Source of the DNA: Micromonospora phaseoli
GTDB lineage: Bacteria; Actinomycetota; Actinomycetes; Mycobacteriales; Micromonosporaceae
Direction: 5' to 3'
Length of the DNA stretch: 64,000 bases
Assembly (NCBI RefSeq): GCF_900109115.1
Contig: NZ_FNYV01000004.1
Span: forward strand, 527,824-591,823
Made by a program: the position numbers and the translations under genes. Positions 14,696-23,198 of the stretch are shown one piece after another (position 1 is the stretch's first letter; each line of letters begins with the position of its first letter). The notes beneath the pieces were generated by a model that was given only the letters and a program-made list of their open reading frames with translations, was not told the DNA's origin and did no database searches.

Positions 14696-17089
14696 TCAGC
14701 TACGCGGGTTCCACTGCTGGTTGGTGCCGCCGTGGCAGGCCCAGAGGTGCACCTTCGAACCGTTGGCGGTGCCGTAGCCGCTGACGTCGAGGCACAGCCC
14801 GGACTGCGCGCCGGTGATGGTGCCGTTGGCGTTGACGTTCCACTGCTGGTTGGCCTGGCCGTTACAGTCCCAGATGATCGCCAGGGTGCCGTTGGCGGTG
14901 CCCTGCCCGGAGGCGTCCAGGCACTTGTTGCCGTACACCATCAGTTGTCTGCTCGCGGTGTACGTCCACCGTTGGTTCGTCCCGCCGTGGCAGTCCCAGA
15001 TCTGGGCCTGAGTGCCGTTGGTTGTGCTGGATCCGCCGATCTCCAGGCAACGCCCGGACTGGGCACCGACCAACTGCACGTTCTGCTGACCATTGCCGCT
15101 CTGCGGCCCGGCCGCCGCCATCACGGCCTGGGCGCCCGAGGGCCAGTTGCCGTTGGTCACCGTGACGTTGCCGGAGACGACGTTGCCCCGGTCGCCGTTG
15201 GTGACGTTGGTGCTGCCGTTGGTCGACCAGTTGTTGGTGACGGTGAAGTTGCCCATGTTCTCGGCGTACCAGTAGTTGGCGGTGGCCCAGGTGCCGGTCG
15301 AGGAGAAGACGTTGTTGCGGGCGGTGAAGTAGCGGGAGCCCTCGTCGAAGTAGACCCCGAAGTAGCCGTTGGTCCGCAGGCAGTAGTTGTCGCTGATCAA
15401 CCCGCCCGGGTTCGCCGACAGGGTGTAGATGCAGCCGCCGTCGTTCATCTGCTGCATGACGTCGTGCACGTAGTTGCCGATCAGCCGGTTGTTCGACGCG
15501 GTGGTCGCGGTCGTGTACCGCGGCTGGTAGTTGTACAGACCACGGCCGGCGTAGTGCTCGCTGCCGCCGGCGTCGTTGGCGCCCCAGCCGTACCCGATCG
15601 ACATGCCGGTGTACGGCATGTTGTAGACCTCGTTGTACGAGATGGTGGCGTTGGTGACGTAGGTGGTCAGGACCGAGACGATGCCCCGGTACTCCACCCC
15701 GAGGTCGTGCAGCCGGTTGTTGCTGATGGTGACGTCCCGGTTGACCATACGCTGATCGCTGGGGTGGTGGGCGTCGGCGCGTACGCCACCGACCAGGATG
15801 CCGCCGGCCGAGTTGCGGGCGAACTCCGACCGTTCGACGGTGATGTTGCGGGTGCCGAGACCGACGCCGCTGAGGTGGGCGTTGGCGTCGTTGCCGATGC
15901 CCAGCGCCGTCTGCCCGAGGTTGACGAACGCCGAGCCGCTGAAGGTGATGTCGTTGGCGGCGGAGACCTGCACGGCGGCGGGCATCTGCAGCCAGTTCGG
16001 GCGGGTCGCCTCGAACTGTGGACAGCCGTTGTGGCAGGAGGTGAAGCTCGGCCAGCTCCAGTTGCCGGCGATGTAGGAACCGGTCTGCTGGTCCACGTAG
16101 CCCTGGTTGCTGCTGGCGCCGAGCCAACTCGTGCCGGTGAACGTGACGCCACTGAACGAGATGTGGTGCGCGGGCGCGTCGTAGCTGCCGCCGACGCTGA
16201 CCAGGGACTGCAACGTGGGCAACTCCACGCTGACGGAGTTCATGTTCTGCCCGGCCAGCGGGATGTAGGACAGCGCGCCGCTGGCCGGGTCGAGGTACCA
16301 CTCGCCCGGCGCGTCCAGGAACTCGTACGCGTTGGTCAGGTAGAGCGGTCCGGCCCGGTGTGGGCTGGTGAAGGTGTCGTAGCCGAAGTTGTTGTTGCTC
16401 CAACCCGGCTGCTGCATGGTGATCAGGTTGCCGCTGATGTTCTGCACCGACACGTACCGGTCGGTGAACGAGTTGACGCTCTCCATCTGCACCCGGTTCT
16501 TGTTCGCCAGGTTGTTCAGGTAGCTCAACGCGCTGCTGGTGAACCTCATGCCGGTGCTGTCCGCGGTGAAGTCGGCCCGGTTCACCTGGGTGCGCGCCCG
16601 GGTGGCGATGGCGCCGTCGACGTAGAGCTGCCGGCTGTCGAGCCCGGCACCGACGTTGGCCCGCCAGATGTTCCGCCCGGCGTCGACGAGGGACCAGCCG
16701 GTGACCGCTCGGGCGCCGCTGAGCACGGGACGCGCCGACGGGGCCGCCTGCCACACCACGCGGTAGCCGTTGGTGCCGGAATCGGCGGCGGTCAGCCGCA
16801 GCGGTGACGAGAGCCGGTACACCCCGCCAGCCAGCTCGACGACGATGTCGCCGGACATCGAGGCGGTGCGGGAACGCACCGCGGCCTGCGCGGCGGTCAG
16901 CGAGCACGGCTGGGCGGCGGAGCAGCTGGTTCCGCTGCCCGACGGCGAGGCGTAGAGGGTGGTGGTGGCCGCGAACGCGGGGGTGGCCGAGGCGGCGACG
17001 GCGGTCATGGTGGCCACGGTGGCCACCACCGCCGCCGCGGCTGCGGCCGTCACCCGCTTTCGGGCAGCGGAGGATGACGGTACGGACAC
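14696..17089 (-). CDS. Secreted right-handed beta-helix protein with RICIN module
   Basis: 797 residues. A Sec signal peptide has a long Ala/Val core ending near TPAFA (about residue 40). Residues about 45-660 form a right-handed parallel beta-helix rich in Asn ladders (ITFSGSAFVNLGQTALGIGNDANAHL, ITVERSEFARNSAGGILVGG, ATISYNEVYNMPYTGMSIGYG), as in polysaccharide lyases and GH110-like alpha-galactosidases. Residues about 667-797 are a RICIN/CBM13 lectin with three repeats (QIWDCHGGTNQRW, IIWDCNGQANQQW, HLWACHGGTNQQW). It follows the isomerase gene by 79 bases on the same strand and probably shares its regulation. The catalytic activity is unassigned; degradation of an extracellular polysaccharide is likely. 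Confidence 0.85.
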   Translation of the reverse strand: MSVPSSSAARKRVTAAAAAAVVATVATMTAVAASATPAFAATTTLYASPSGSGTSCSAAQPCSLTAAQAAVRSRTASMSGDIVVELAGGVYRLSSPLRLTAADSGTNGYRVVWQAAPSARPVLSGARAVTGWSLVDAGRNIWRANVGAGLDSRQLYVDGAIATRARTQVNRADFTADSTGMRFTSSALSYLNNLANKNRVQMESVNSFTDRYVSVQNISGNLITMQQPGWSNNNFGYDTFTSPHRAGPLYLTNAYEFLDAPGEWYLDPASGALSYIPLAGQNMNSVSVELPTLQSLVSVGGSYDAPAHHISFSGVTFTGTSWLGASSNQGYVDQQTGSYIAGNWSWPSFTSCHNGCPQFEATRPNWLQMPAAVQVSAANDITFSGSAFVNLGQTALGIGNDANAHLSGVGLGTRNITVERSEFARNSAGGILVGGVRADAHHPSDQRMVNRDVTISNNRLHDLGVEYRGIVSVLTTYVTNATISYNEVYNMPYTGMSIGYGWGANDAGGSEHYAGRGLYNYQPRYTTATTASNNRLIGNYVHDVMQQMNDGGCIYTLSANPGGLISDNYCLRTNGYFGVYFDEGSRYFTARNNVFSSTGTWATANYWYAENMGNFTVTNNWSTNGSTNVTNGDRGNVVSGNVTVTNGNWPSGAQAVMAAAGPQSGNGQQNVQLVGAQSGRCLEIGGSSTTNGTQAQIWDCHGGTNQRWTYTASRQLMVYGNKCLDASGQGTANGTLAIIWDCNGQANQQWNVNANGTITGAQSGLCLDVSGYGTANGSKVHLWACHGGTNQQWNPRS

Positions 17090-17168
17090 GGGACGGTCTC
17101 CTTACCTGGGTGGGGTGGTAGTGGTGTGCCGGGGTGTGCCTGTGCTGGCCGGGTCTGACGCTCGGCTG

Positions 17169-18020
17169 TCAGCGGAGGATCCTGCGGAGATAGGTCAGGC
17201 CGTCCAGGGCGAGCCGGTCCTGTGACGGGGCGAGCGGACGCCAGATGGAGGCGGCGGTGGCGATGGTCTCGTTCTCGCCGGTGAACGACTCGATGCAGAC
17301 CGCGCCCCGGTAGCCGGTCGCGCGAAGTGCCGTGAAGAACCGGGGCCAGTCGAAGTGGTCCGCGCCGGGAGCACCCCGATCGGTACCGCTGACCTGGACG
17401 TGCTTGAGGTACGGGCCGGCGGCGGCGAGCGCCGCGTACGGGTCGGCCTCCTCGATGTTGAGGTGATAGGTGTCGACCATGATGCCGACGGTCGACGGCA
17501 GGCCGTCGATCAGCTCGATGGTCTGCGCGATGGTGTTGACGACGCTCGTCTCGTACCGGTTGAGCGCCTCCACGCCGATGCTCACCCCCCGTTCGCCGGC
17601 GTGGTCGGCGACCGGCGCGAGCGCCCGGCGGAAGTCCGCGTAACAGGCCGCCCGGGCCGGCCCCGACATGCGCCAGGTCCGGCCCACCGACGCGTAGACG
17701 GGGCCGCCGACGCAGGGCGCGCCGACGGTCGCCGCACTGTCCACACAGCCCCTGAGGTACGCCACGGTCGCCTCGACGACCGCCGGGGCGGCGGCCACGA
17801 GATCACGCCCCGGCGGGGTGACCGCGCAGACGCCGGCCGCGACCAGACCGTGCGCGGCCAGCAGCTCCCGGGTGCGGACCGGGTCCCAGTCACCGGGTTG
17901 CTCGATCGGCAGCTCGACCGCGTCGAAGCCGAACCGGGCGATCCGCGGGATCAGCTCGGCCAGCGCCTCGTCGTCGACCGGCGAGGTCCACACCCAGGGG
18001 TTGACGCCGATGGTGTACAC
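17169..18020 (-). CDS. Sugar isomerase/epimerase-like TIM-barrel protein
   Basis: 283 residues of the xylose-isomerase-like TIM-barrel family (AP_endonuc_2). Motifs: FGFDAVELPIEQPGDW, VSIGVEALNRYETSVVNTIAQTIELI, VGIMVDTYHLNIEEADPYAALAAAGPYLKHVQVSGTDRGAPGADHFDWPRFFTAL, AVCIESFTGEN. The Glu, Asp, His and Glu metal ligands expected for the family are in GVEALN, MVDTYHLN, KHVQVS and CIESF. This architecture occurs in D-psicose/tagatose 3-epimerases and in enzymes of 3-keto-sugar metabolism. It starts 7 bases after the binding-protein stop, so it belongs to the importer operon and probably acts on the imported sugar. Confidence 0.87.
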   Translation of the reverse strand: MYTIGVNPWVWTSPVDDEALAELIPRIARFGFDAVELPIEQPGDWDPVRTRELLAAHGLVAAGVCAVTPPGRDLVAAAPAVVEATVAYLRGCVDSAATVGAPCVGGPVYASVGRTWRMSGPARAACYADFRRALAPVADHAGERGVSIGVEALNRYETSVVNTIAQTIELIDGLPSTVGIMVDTYHLNIEEADPYAALAAAGPYLKHVQVSGTDRGAPGADHFDWPRFFTALRATGYRGAVCIESFTGENETIATAASIWRPLAPSQDRLALDGLTYLRRILR

Positions 18021-18027
18021 GGACTTC

Positions 18028-19209
18028 CTACCTCCAGCGCTGCGGATACCCGGGCAGGTCGGCGCAGCCGCACATCGCGTAGTGCAGCGGCGGCATGCTC
18101 GGGTCGAGGTAGCTGTCCAGGTTCTCCCGGGTGATCGTCGGCTGTGGCAGCTTCCAGGGGTTGGACACCTGCTGACCGTCGAGGATTCGCAGCGCGGCGA
18201 TGATCGGCGTACGCCACTGGTAGGTCGGGTAGGTCGGCGCGATCGCGGTGAGGTCGTTGTCCTTCCAGATCTTCAGGAAGTCGAGCTGGTCCTCGCCGTT
18301 CATCGGCGGCACCGGCTTACCCGCGTCCTGGAACGCCTCGACCGCGGCGACGGCGACTGCCCCGGCGTCCATCCAGACGCCGTCGATGGTGCCGTGCCGT
18401 TGGAGGTAGTCGTCGACGATCTTCTTGGTCTTGGCCGGGTCGCCGTCGGTGAACTCGACCCCGACGACGTCGACCTGCGCCTTGTCGAAGGCGACCTTCG
18501 CCGCGGACCAGCGGGTCTCCAGGACGTCGACACCGGGCAGGATCCGCAGGGCGAGCACCTTGCCGCCGGGCTGCATCCGCTGGCTGACGAACTCGGCACC
18601 GACGTGGCCGAAGCCGTAGCCGCCGATCGGGTTGATGAACGTCACCGGGCACCTGGTGTTCACCCCACGGTCGAAGACCACGACCGGTAGACCCGCCTGG
18701 CAGGCCGCCTCGACGGCCGGGGTGAGCGTGGCGGTGGTGTTCGGCGAGACGATGAGCGCGTCGCAGTCCTTGCCGAGCAGGTCGTTGATGTCCGCGATCT
18801 GCTTCTGGTCCTTGCCTTCGGCGTCGACGTGCACGAACTCCTTGATCCGACTCAGCTGCGCCTCGACCTCGGCCTGCATGGTCTTGAACCCCACCTGCCG
18901 CCACGGGTTGTTCAGCGCCGCGTTGGAGAAGCAGATCTTGTACGGTCCGGCCTTCTTGAACTTCGTCGTGTCCACCATCGTCGGGTTGAGCACCTGCTCC
19001 CACGGCTTGTCGGCCGGCCCGGTGGGGGCGGCGTCGAGCAGTGCGAGTTCGGCGTCGTACTCCGCCTGCACGAAGAACTTCGACTGTTCCCCGGTGCCTG
19101 ATCCGGAGGCGGGAGCACCGCCCGAAGGGTTCGCGGCCGGCTCGTCGGTGGCACAGCCGGCAAGGGAGAGCAGGGTGATGGCGGCCAGCGCCGCCAGTGG
19201 ACGTCGCAC
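18028..19209 (-). CDS. CUT2 ABC importer, sugar-binding lipoprotein
   Basis: 393 residues, GTG start. The lipobox is LLSLAGC, about residue 19. The mature protein is a periplasmic-binding-fold (RbsB/TorT-like) protein: YKICFSNAALNNPWRQVGFKTMQAE, DINDLLGKDCDALIVSPNTTATLTPAVEAA, GLPVVVFDRGV, DGVWMDAGAVAVAAVEAF. It is longer than ribose-type binding proteins (about 300) because of an N-terminal extension. It lies between the permeases and the isomerase gene in a tight operon (10 bases after the permease stop). Confidence 0.9.
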   Translation of the reverse strand: MRRPLAALAAITLLSLAGCATDEPAANPSGGAPASGSGTGEQSKFFVQAEYDAELALLDAAPTGPADKPWEQVLNPTMVDTTKFKKAGPYKICFSNAALNNPWRQVGFKTMQAEVEAQLSRIKEFVHVDAEGKDQKQIADINDLLGKDCDALIVSPNTTATLTPAVEAACQAGLPVVVFDRGVNTRCPVTFINPIGGYGFGHVGAEFVSQRMQPGGKVLALRILPGVDVLETRWSAAKVAFDKAQVDVVGVEFTDGDPAKTKKIVDDYLQRHGTIDGVWMDAGAVAVAAVEAFQDAGKPVPPMNGEDQLDFLKIWKDNDLTAIAPTYPTYQWRTPIIAALRILDGQQVSNPWKLPQPTITRENLDSYLDPSMPPLHYAMCGCADLPGYPQRWR

Positions 19210-19219
19210 TATGGTTCCC

Positions 19220-20203
19220 CTATCTCGAAGAAGATCGTGTTGCGGAGACCGCCACGGCGAGCAGGATGATCGCGCCCTGGACGGTTGACCTGAGGGCGCC
19301 GGGGACGCCGTAGAAATTCATGAGGGCGAACAGGAGTTCGAGGGTCAGCGCACCGAGCATCGCGCCGACGACCGAGCCGCGTCCCCCGCCCAGCGCGACA
19401 CCGCCGAGCACGACCGCGGTGATCGCCCCGAACTCCAGGCCGGCACCGGCCTGGAACGACACCCCGCTGTAGCCACCCAGGAGGATCGCCGCCACCGCCG
19501 CCGCGACTCCGCTGAGGACGAAGGCGATCGTCCGGACCCGCCAGACCCGTACCCCGCTCAACTCGGCGGTGCGCGGATTGTCGCCCGCGGCGACCAGGGT
19601 CCGGCCGAAGTCCGATCGCATCAGCAGCACGGCCCCCGCCGCGAGTAGCAACAGCACGACCAGGGCGTACGGGAGTCGGCCGAGCAACGGCACGTCCTCG
19701 AACGCCCGTCGGCCGAACTGACGGAACTGCTCGGGAAGCCCGCCCTTCGGAGCACCGTTGGACCAGAGGTACACCGCACCGACGAGGATCAGGTACATGC
19801 CGAGGGTGGTGATGAACGACGGCACCCGCAGTCGCGTCGTGATCAGACCGTTGACCAGCCCGACGAGTGCGCCGCCGACGAGCAGCACCAGCACTACCGG
19901 CCAGGTCCGGGACGGATCGTTGTCGATCAGCCGGGCGGCGACGACGACCTGGGCGGTGACCAGTGAACCGACGGACAGGTCGAACTCGCCGGAGACGATC
20001 ACGAAGTACTGGCCGGCGGCGAGCAGGATGATCGGCGCCGAGCGGCCGAGGAACGACATCAGCGACGGCGGGGCCAGGAAGCTGGGCTGCCGGACCGCCA
20101 CGAGGACCAGCAGCACCGCGAGAATCGCGAGAATCGGCAGGACACCCCCGGGGCGTACCCGCCACAGCCGTGGTGACAGCGGACGACGCTGGACGGTCTG
20201 CAT
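19220..20203 (-). CDS. CUT2 ABC importer permease 2
   Basis: 327 residues from ATG 20203. RbsC-type membrane protein with 8-10 helices; family motifs are GQYFVIVSGEFDLSVGSLV (residues about 65-83), PSFITTLGMYLILVGAVYL, AAGDNPRTAELSGVRVWRVR, and VVLGGVALGGGRGSVVGAMLGAL. The reading frame upstream stays open but is the shadow of the first permease. Only 2 bases separate it from the preceding permease stop. The two permeases differ clearly, so the channel is probably a heterodimer. Confidence 0.9.
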   Translation of the reverse strand: MQTVQRRPLSPRLWRVRPGGVLPILAILAVLLVLVAVRQPSFLAPPSLMSFLGRSAPIILLAAGQYFVIVSGEFDLSVGSLVTAQVVVAARLIDNDPSRTWPVVLVLLVGGALVGLVNGLITTRLRVPSFITTLGMYLILVGAVYLWSNGAPKGGLPEQFRQFGRRAFEDVPLLGRLPYALVVLLLLAAGAVLLMRSDFGRTLVAAGDNPRTAELSGVRVWRVRTIAFVLSGVAAAVAAILLGGYSGVSFQAGAGLEFGAITAVVLGGVALGGGRGSVVGAMLGALTLELLFALMNFYGVPGALRSTVQGAIILLAVAVSATRSSSR

Positions 20204-20205
20204 GG

Positions 20206-21180
20206 TCAGGACGCCGCCTTTCGCATCGCCCGGCGTGCGTAGATGGCGACCGCGGCGATGATGATGGCGCCCCTGATCACCTGTTTGAAGAAGGCGTCCA
20301 CTTCGAGCTGGTTGAAGATGGCGTCGATGCTGGCCAGCAGCAGCACGCCGCCGACCGTGCCGATGACGCCGCCGCGCCCGCCGGCCAGGGCGGTCCCACC
20401 GATCACCACCGCGGCGATCGACTCCAGGTCGTAGAGGCCCTCGGTGCCCACCCGGGGCGCGCCGGAGCCGAGCCTGCTGGCGAGGTAGATGCCGGCGAGC
20501 CCGGCGCAGAGCGCGCACAGCACGTGCGCGGTGACAAGCACCCGGTCGTTTCGGACACCGGAGAGTCGGGCGACCTCCGGGTCGCCGCCGACGGCCACCA
20601 GGTGGTGGCCGAAGCGGGTCCGCGAGAGCGCGAACCAGGCCGCTCCGGTGACGGCGACCAGCAACAGGAAGGACAGCGGTATCGGACCGACGCGCTGGTA
20701 CCCGAGGCTCTGCACCAGCGCGGGTGCGGTGGTGCCGGAGGGACCGTCGTAGCCGCTGTCGAGGTACCCCTTGAGCAGCAGCCCGACGCCGAGGGTCGCG
20801 ATGAAGGCGTTGATTCGCAGCTTGGTGACGAGCAGCCCGTTGAGCAGCCCCACGCCGGCGCTGACGGTGAGCGCCAGGCCGATCGCCGGCAGCAGCGCGC
20901 CGTCGCTGCCGTTCATCGTCTCGGCCGCCACGAGCGTGCTCAAGCTGATCACGTACGCCACGGAGAGGTCGAGCGAGCCACCGAGGATGACCAGGGTCTG
21001 GCCGACGGCGACGAGCCCCAGTCCGGCGGCGACGTGCAGCAGGCTCACGGTCGTCGGCTGGTTGAACAGCTGACCGCCGTCGATCATGACGACCGTGCCG
21101 CCGATCGCGAGGGTGAGGGCCAGGGCCACGAACACGCCCGGTACGGGCCGCCGGGCCGGCAGCAGCGACCGGGCGTTCAC
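20206..21180 (-). CDS. CUT2 ABC importer permease 1
   Basis: 324 residues, GTG start overlapping the ATPase stop (GTGA). RbsC-type with motifs VGQTLVILGGSLDLSVAYVISL, NAFIATLGVGLLLKGYL, AVGGDPEVARLSGVRNDRV, ESIAAVVIGGTALAGGRGGVIGTVGGVLLL. The usual AGFDLS-type motif reads GGSLDLS here. It forms the channel with permease 2. Confidence 0.9.
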   Translation of the reverse strand: MNARSLLPARRPVPGVFVALALTLAIGGTVVMIDGGQLFNQPTTVSLLHVAAGLGLVAVGQTLVILGGSLDLSVAYVISLSTLVAAETMNGSDGALLPAIGLALTVSAGVGLLNGLLVTKLRINAFIATLGVGLLLKGYLDSGYDGPSGTTAPALVQSLGYQRVGPIPLSFLLLVAVTGAAWFALSRTRFGHHLVAVGGDPEVARLSGVRNDRVLVTAHVLCALCAGLAGIYLASRLGSGAPRVGTEGLYDLESIAAVVIGGTALAGGRGGVIGTVGGVLLLASIDAIFNQLEVDAFFKQVIRGAIIIAAVAIYARRAMRKAAS

Positions 21181-22688
21181 GCGACCGCCTCCCGCGCGGT
21201 GCCGACCGCCAGGGCCACGACCTGCTCCTCGGTGGCGCCGCCGGGCAACTCCCCCGCGATGCGACCGTCGCGCATGACGACGATCCGGTCACTCATTCCC
21301 AGCAGTTCCGGCAGGTCCGACGAGATCATCAGCACGGCCGCCCCGTCTCGGGCCAGGCGGCGGACGAGGTCGTGGATGGCCGACTTGGCACCCACGTCGA
21401 TGCCCCGGGTCGGCTCGTCGAAGAGCAGGATCAGCGGGTTGAGCGCGAGCCATCGGGCCAGTACGACCTTCTGCTGGTTGCCGCCGGACAGGAAGCGGAT
21501 CTCCTGGTCGTCGCCCGCGGCGCGGACCTCCACGGCGGCGAGCAGCTCACGGATCCGGACGGTCCGGGCGGCGCGGCCGGACCGAGCGGCGAAGACCGCG
21601 CGGCTGGCGAGCAGCGCGTTGTCGAGCACCGACTGCCGGCCGACGATGCCTTCGCCCTTGCGGTCCTCGGTGACGTAGGCGATGCCGGCCCGCATCGCGG
21701 CGCGCGGCGAGCGCAGCCGGATCGGTGTGGCGTCGAGCCTGACCTCGCCGGTCGTGAACGGGGACACCCCGAAAAGCGCCCGGGCCAGCGCCGACCGGCC
21801 GGCGCCCTGCAGCCCACCGACACCGAGCACCTCGCCTGCCCGCAGCTCCAGGTCGACGCCGTGCAGTTTCCCGTTGCCCCCGGCGCGGACGGTGAGCCGG
21901 ACCGGACCGAGGTCGTCGGCGCGGGCCCGGTCCGGGTAGTAGCTGGACAGCTCCCGACCGACCATGTGGCGCACCAGTTCGTCGGCGGTGGTGCCCGCCG
22001 TGGGTACGGTGGTCACCCGACGCCCGTCCTTGAGAACCGTGATCCGGCTGGACAGATCGAAGACCTCGGTGAGCCGGTGCGAGACGTACAGCAGACCGAT
22101 GCCCCGATCCTGGAGCCGACGGACCAGCCCGTAGAGCAGCTCGACCTCGTGGTCGGCCAGCGACGCGGTCGGCTCGTCCATGATGAGCAGCTGTGCGTCC
22201 AGGGCGAGCGCCTTGGCTATCTCGACGACCTGCTGCTGGGCGACGCCGAGCCGTCCAACCCGGGCATCGGCCGGCAACTCGGTCTCCCCGATCGAGACAA
22301 GCAGTTGCCGGGTGCGGCTGAGCATCTCCCGCCGGTCGACCAGCCCGCGGCGTACCGGCTCGTGTCCCAGGTAGACGTTCTCCGCGACGGTGCGCTCCGG
22401 CAACAGGTTGAACTCCTGGTGGATGATGCCGATGCCGGCCCGCTGCGCGTCGCGTGGACTGCGGAACGCGCGCGGCTCGCCGCCAAGCTCCACGGTGCCC
22501 TCGTCCGGGTGGTATCCACCCGAAACGATCTTCATGAGGGTGGACTTCCCCGCCCCGTTCTCACCGACGACGGCGTGGATCTCGCCCGGCGCGACATCGA
22601 GGTCGACACCGTCGAGGACTCGCACCCCGAGGAAGGACTTGCCGATGCCCCGCAGGGCGAGCAGCGGCGCCGGCCGCGGATCTGACAT
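21177..22688 (-). CDS. CUT2 ABC importer ATPase, duplicated (RbsA/XylG type)
   Basis: 503 residues from ATG 22688, which has AAGGACTCC upstream; the frame extends to 22988 but the added residues have no similarity and cross the promoter region. Two ABC cassettes are present. The first has Walker A GENGAGKST, signature VAQQQVVEIAKAL (an LSVAQQQ-like variant) and Walker B LLIMDEPTASL. The second has a degenerate Walker A (GGLQGAGRSALARAL), signature LSGGNQQKVVLARWL and Walker B LLFDEPTRGIDVGAK. This asymmetry is normal for CUT2 ATPases. First gene of a five- or six-gene leftward operon. Confidence 0.93.
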   Translation of the reverse strand: MSDPRPAPLLALRGIGKSFLGVRVLDGVDLDVAPGEIHAVVGENGAGKSTLMKIVSGGYHPDEGTVELGGEPRAFRSPRDAQRAGIGIIHQEFNLLPERTVAENVYLGHEPVRRGLVDRREMLSRTRQLLVSIGETELPADARVGRLGVAQQQVVEIAKALALDAQLLIMDEPTASLADHEVELLYGLVRRLQDRGIGLLYVSHRLTEVFDLSSRITVLKDGRRVTTVPTAGTTADELVRHMVGRELSSYYPDRARADDLGPVRLTVRAGGNGKLHGVDLELRAGEVLGVGGLQGAGRSALARALFGVSPFTTGEVRLDATPIRLRSPRAAMRAGIAYVTEDRKGEGIVGRQSVLDNALLASRAVFAARSGRAARTVRIRELLAAVEVRAAGDDQEIRFLSGGNQQKVVLARWLALNPLILLFDEPTRGIDVGAKSAIHDLVRRLARDGAAVLMISSDLPELLGMSDRIVVMRDGRIAGELPGGATEEQVVALAVGTAREAVA

Positions 22689-23198
22689 GCAGGAGTCCTT
22701 ACATCTAGTAGTCGTCGGCTGGGTAGCACTGGGCACCCGAGCCATCTTCTGACCGGCAAGCCGGCAAGCTTTCACTCCCGATCGGCGTACTTGATGTTCT
22801 CGTGCCCAAACTTTCGCTTGACACGAACGAAACATCACACGTATGAACATAGATGTTCGGGTATTGGTTCGCAATCCCTCGGCGTACAGCGACTTCAACC
22901 TCGGCTTCTCGATCGGCAGCGCCGCCGGGCGAGGAGCGAGACAGGGGACGCTCACGCCTGCGGCACCAGATGATGTGAGCGAGAACATCGACGGGCATCG
23001 GTGTTCAGTTCATCCCATGACCCCTGCCGACCACGGGACGGGCACAGCGCCAGATCACGCTGTGTGACTTCCTGCGGCGCTGACTGCCGTTGCGGCGGAC
23101 GGCACGACGACCGACCTGACACTCGTGCCTGCGTGTCGCGAGACGCGACTGGCCCGTGGCCGCACACCCCCGTTGCTCCGCCCTGACTAGGAGACGGC
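22689..23198. other. Divergent control region between CUT2 operon and ThuA-PQQ gene
   Basis: 510 bases without a convincing gene. It is AT-richer than its surroundings around 22790-22870. It contains a rightward promoter (TTGACA 22818-22823, 18-base spacer, TATGAA 22842-22847) and an overlapping palindrome at 22845-22858. The stretch 22950-23190 holds short out-of-frame ORFs with no ribosome binding sites; I see nothing else there. Confidence 0.6.
22845..22858. promoter_or_regulatory. Palindromic operator candidate
   Basis: GAACATAGATGTTC has perfect 6-base arms around AG. It overlaps the end of a -10-like TATGAA, so a bound protein would block initiation toward 23199. A further half-site, GATGTTC, occurs at about 22793-22799. 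The regulator is not encoded next to it. Confidence 0.5.

Noticed and set aside
14693..16807. 704-codon plus-strand frame opposite the beta-helix gene
   Set aside because: Antisense shadow, Val/Gly/Asp-rich, crossing an unambiguous signal-peptide/beta-helix/RICIN protein on the other strand.
22689..22988. Upstream extension of the CUT2 ATPase frame
   Set aside because: The first ABC cassette begins right after ATG 22688; the extension overlaps the promoter/operator region.
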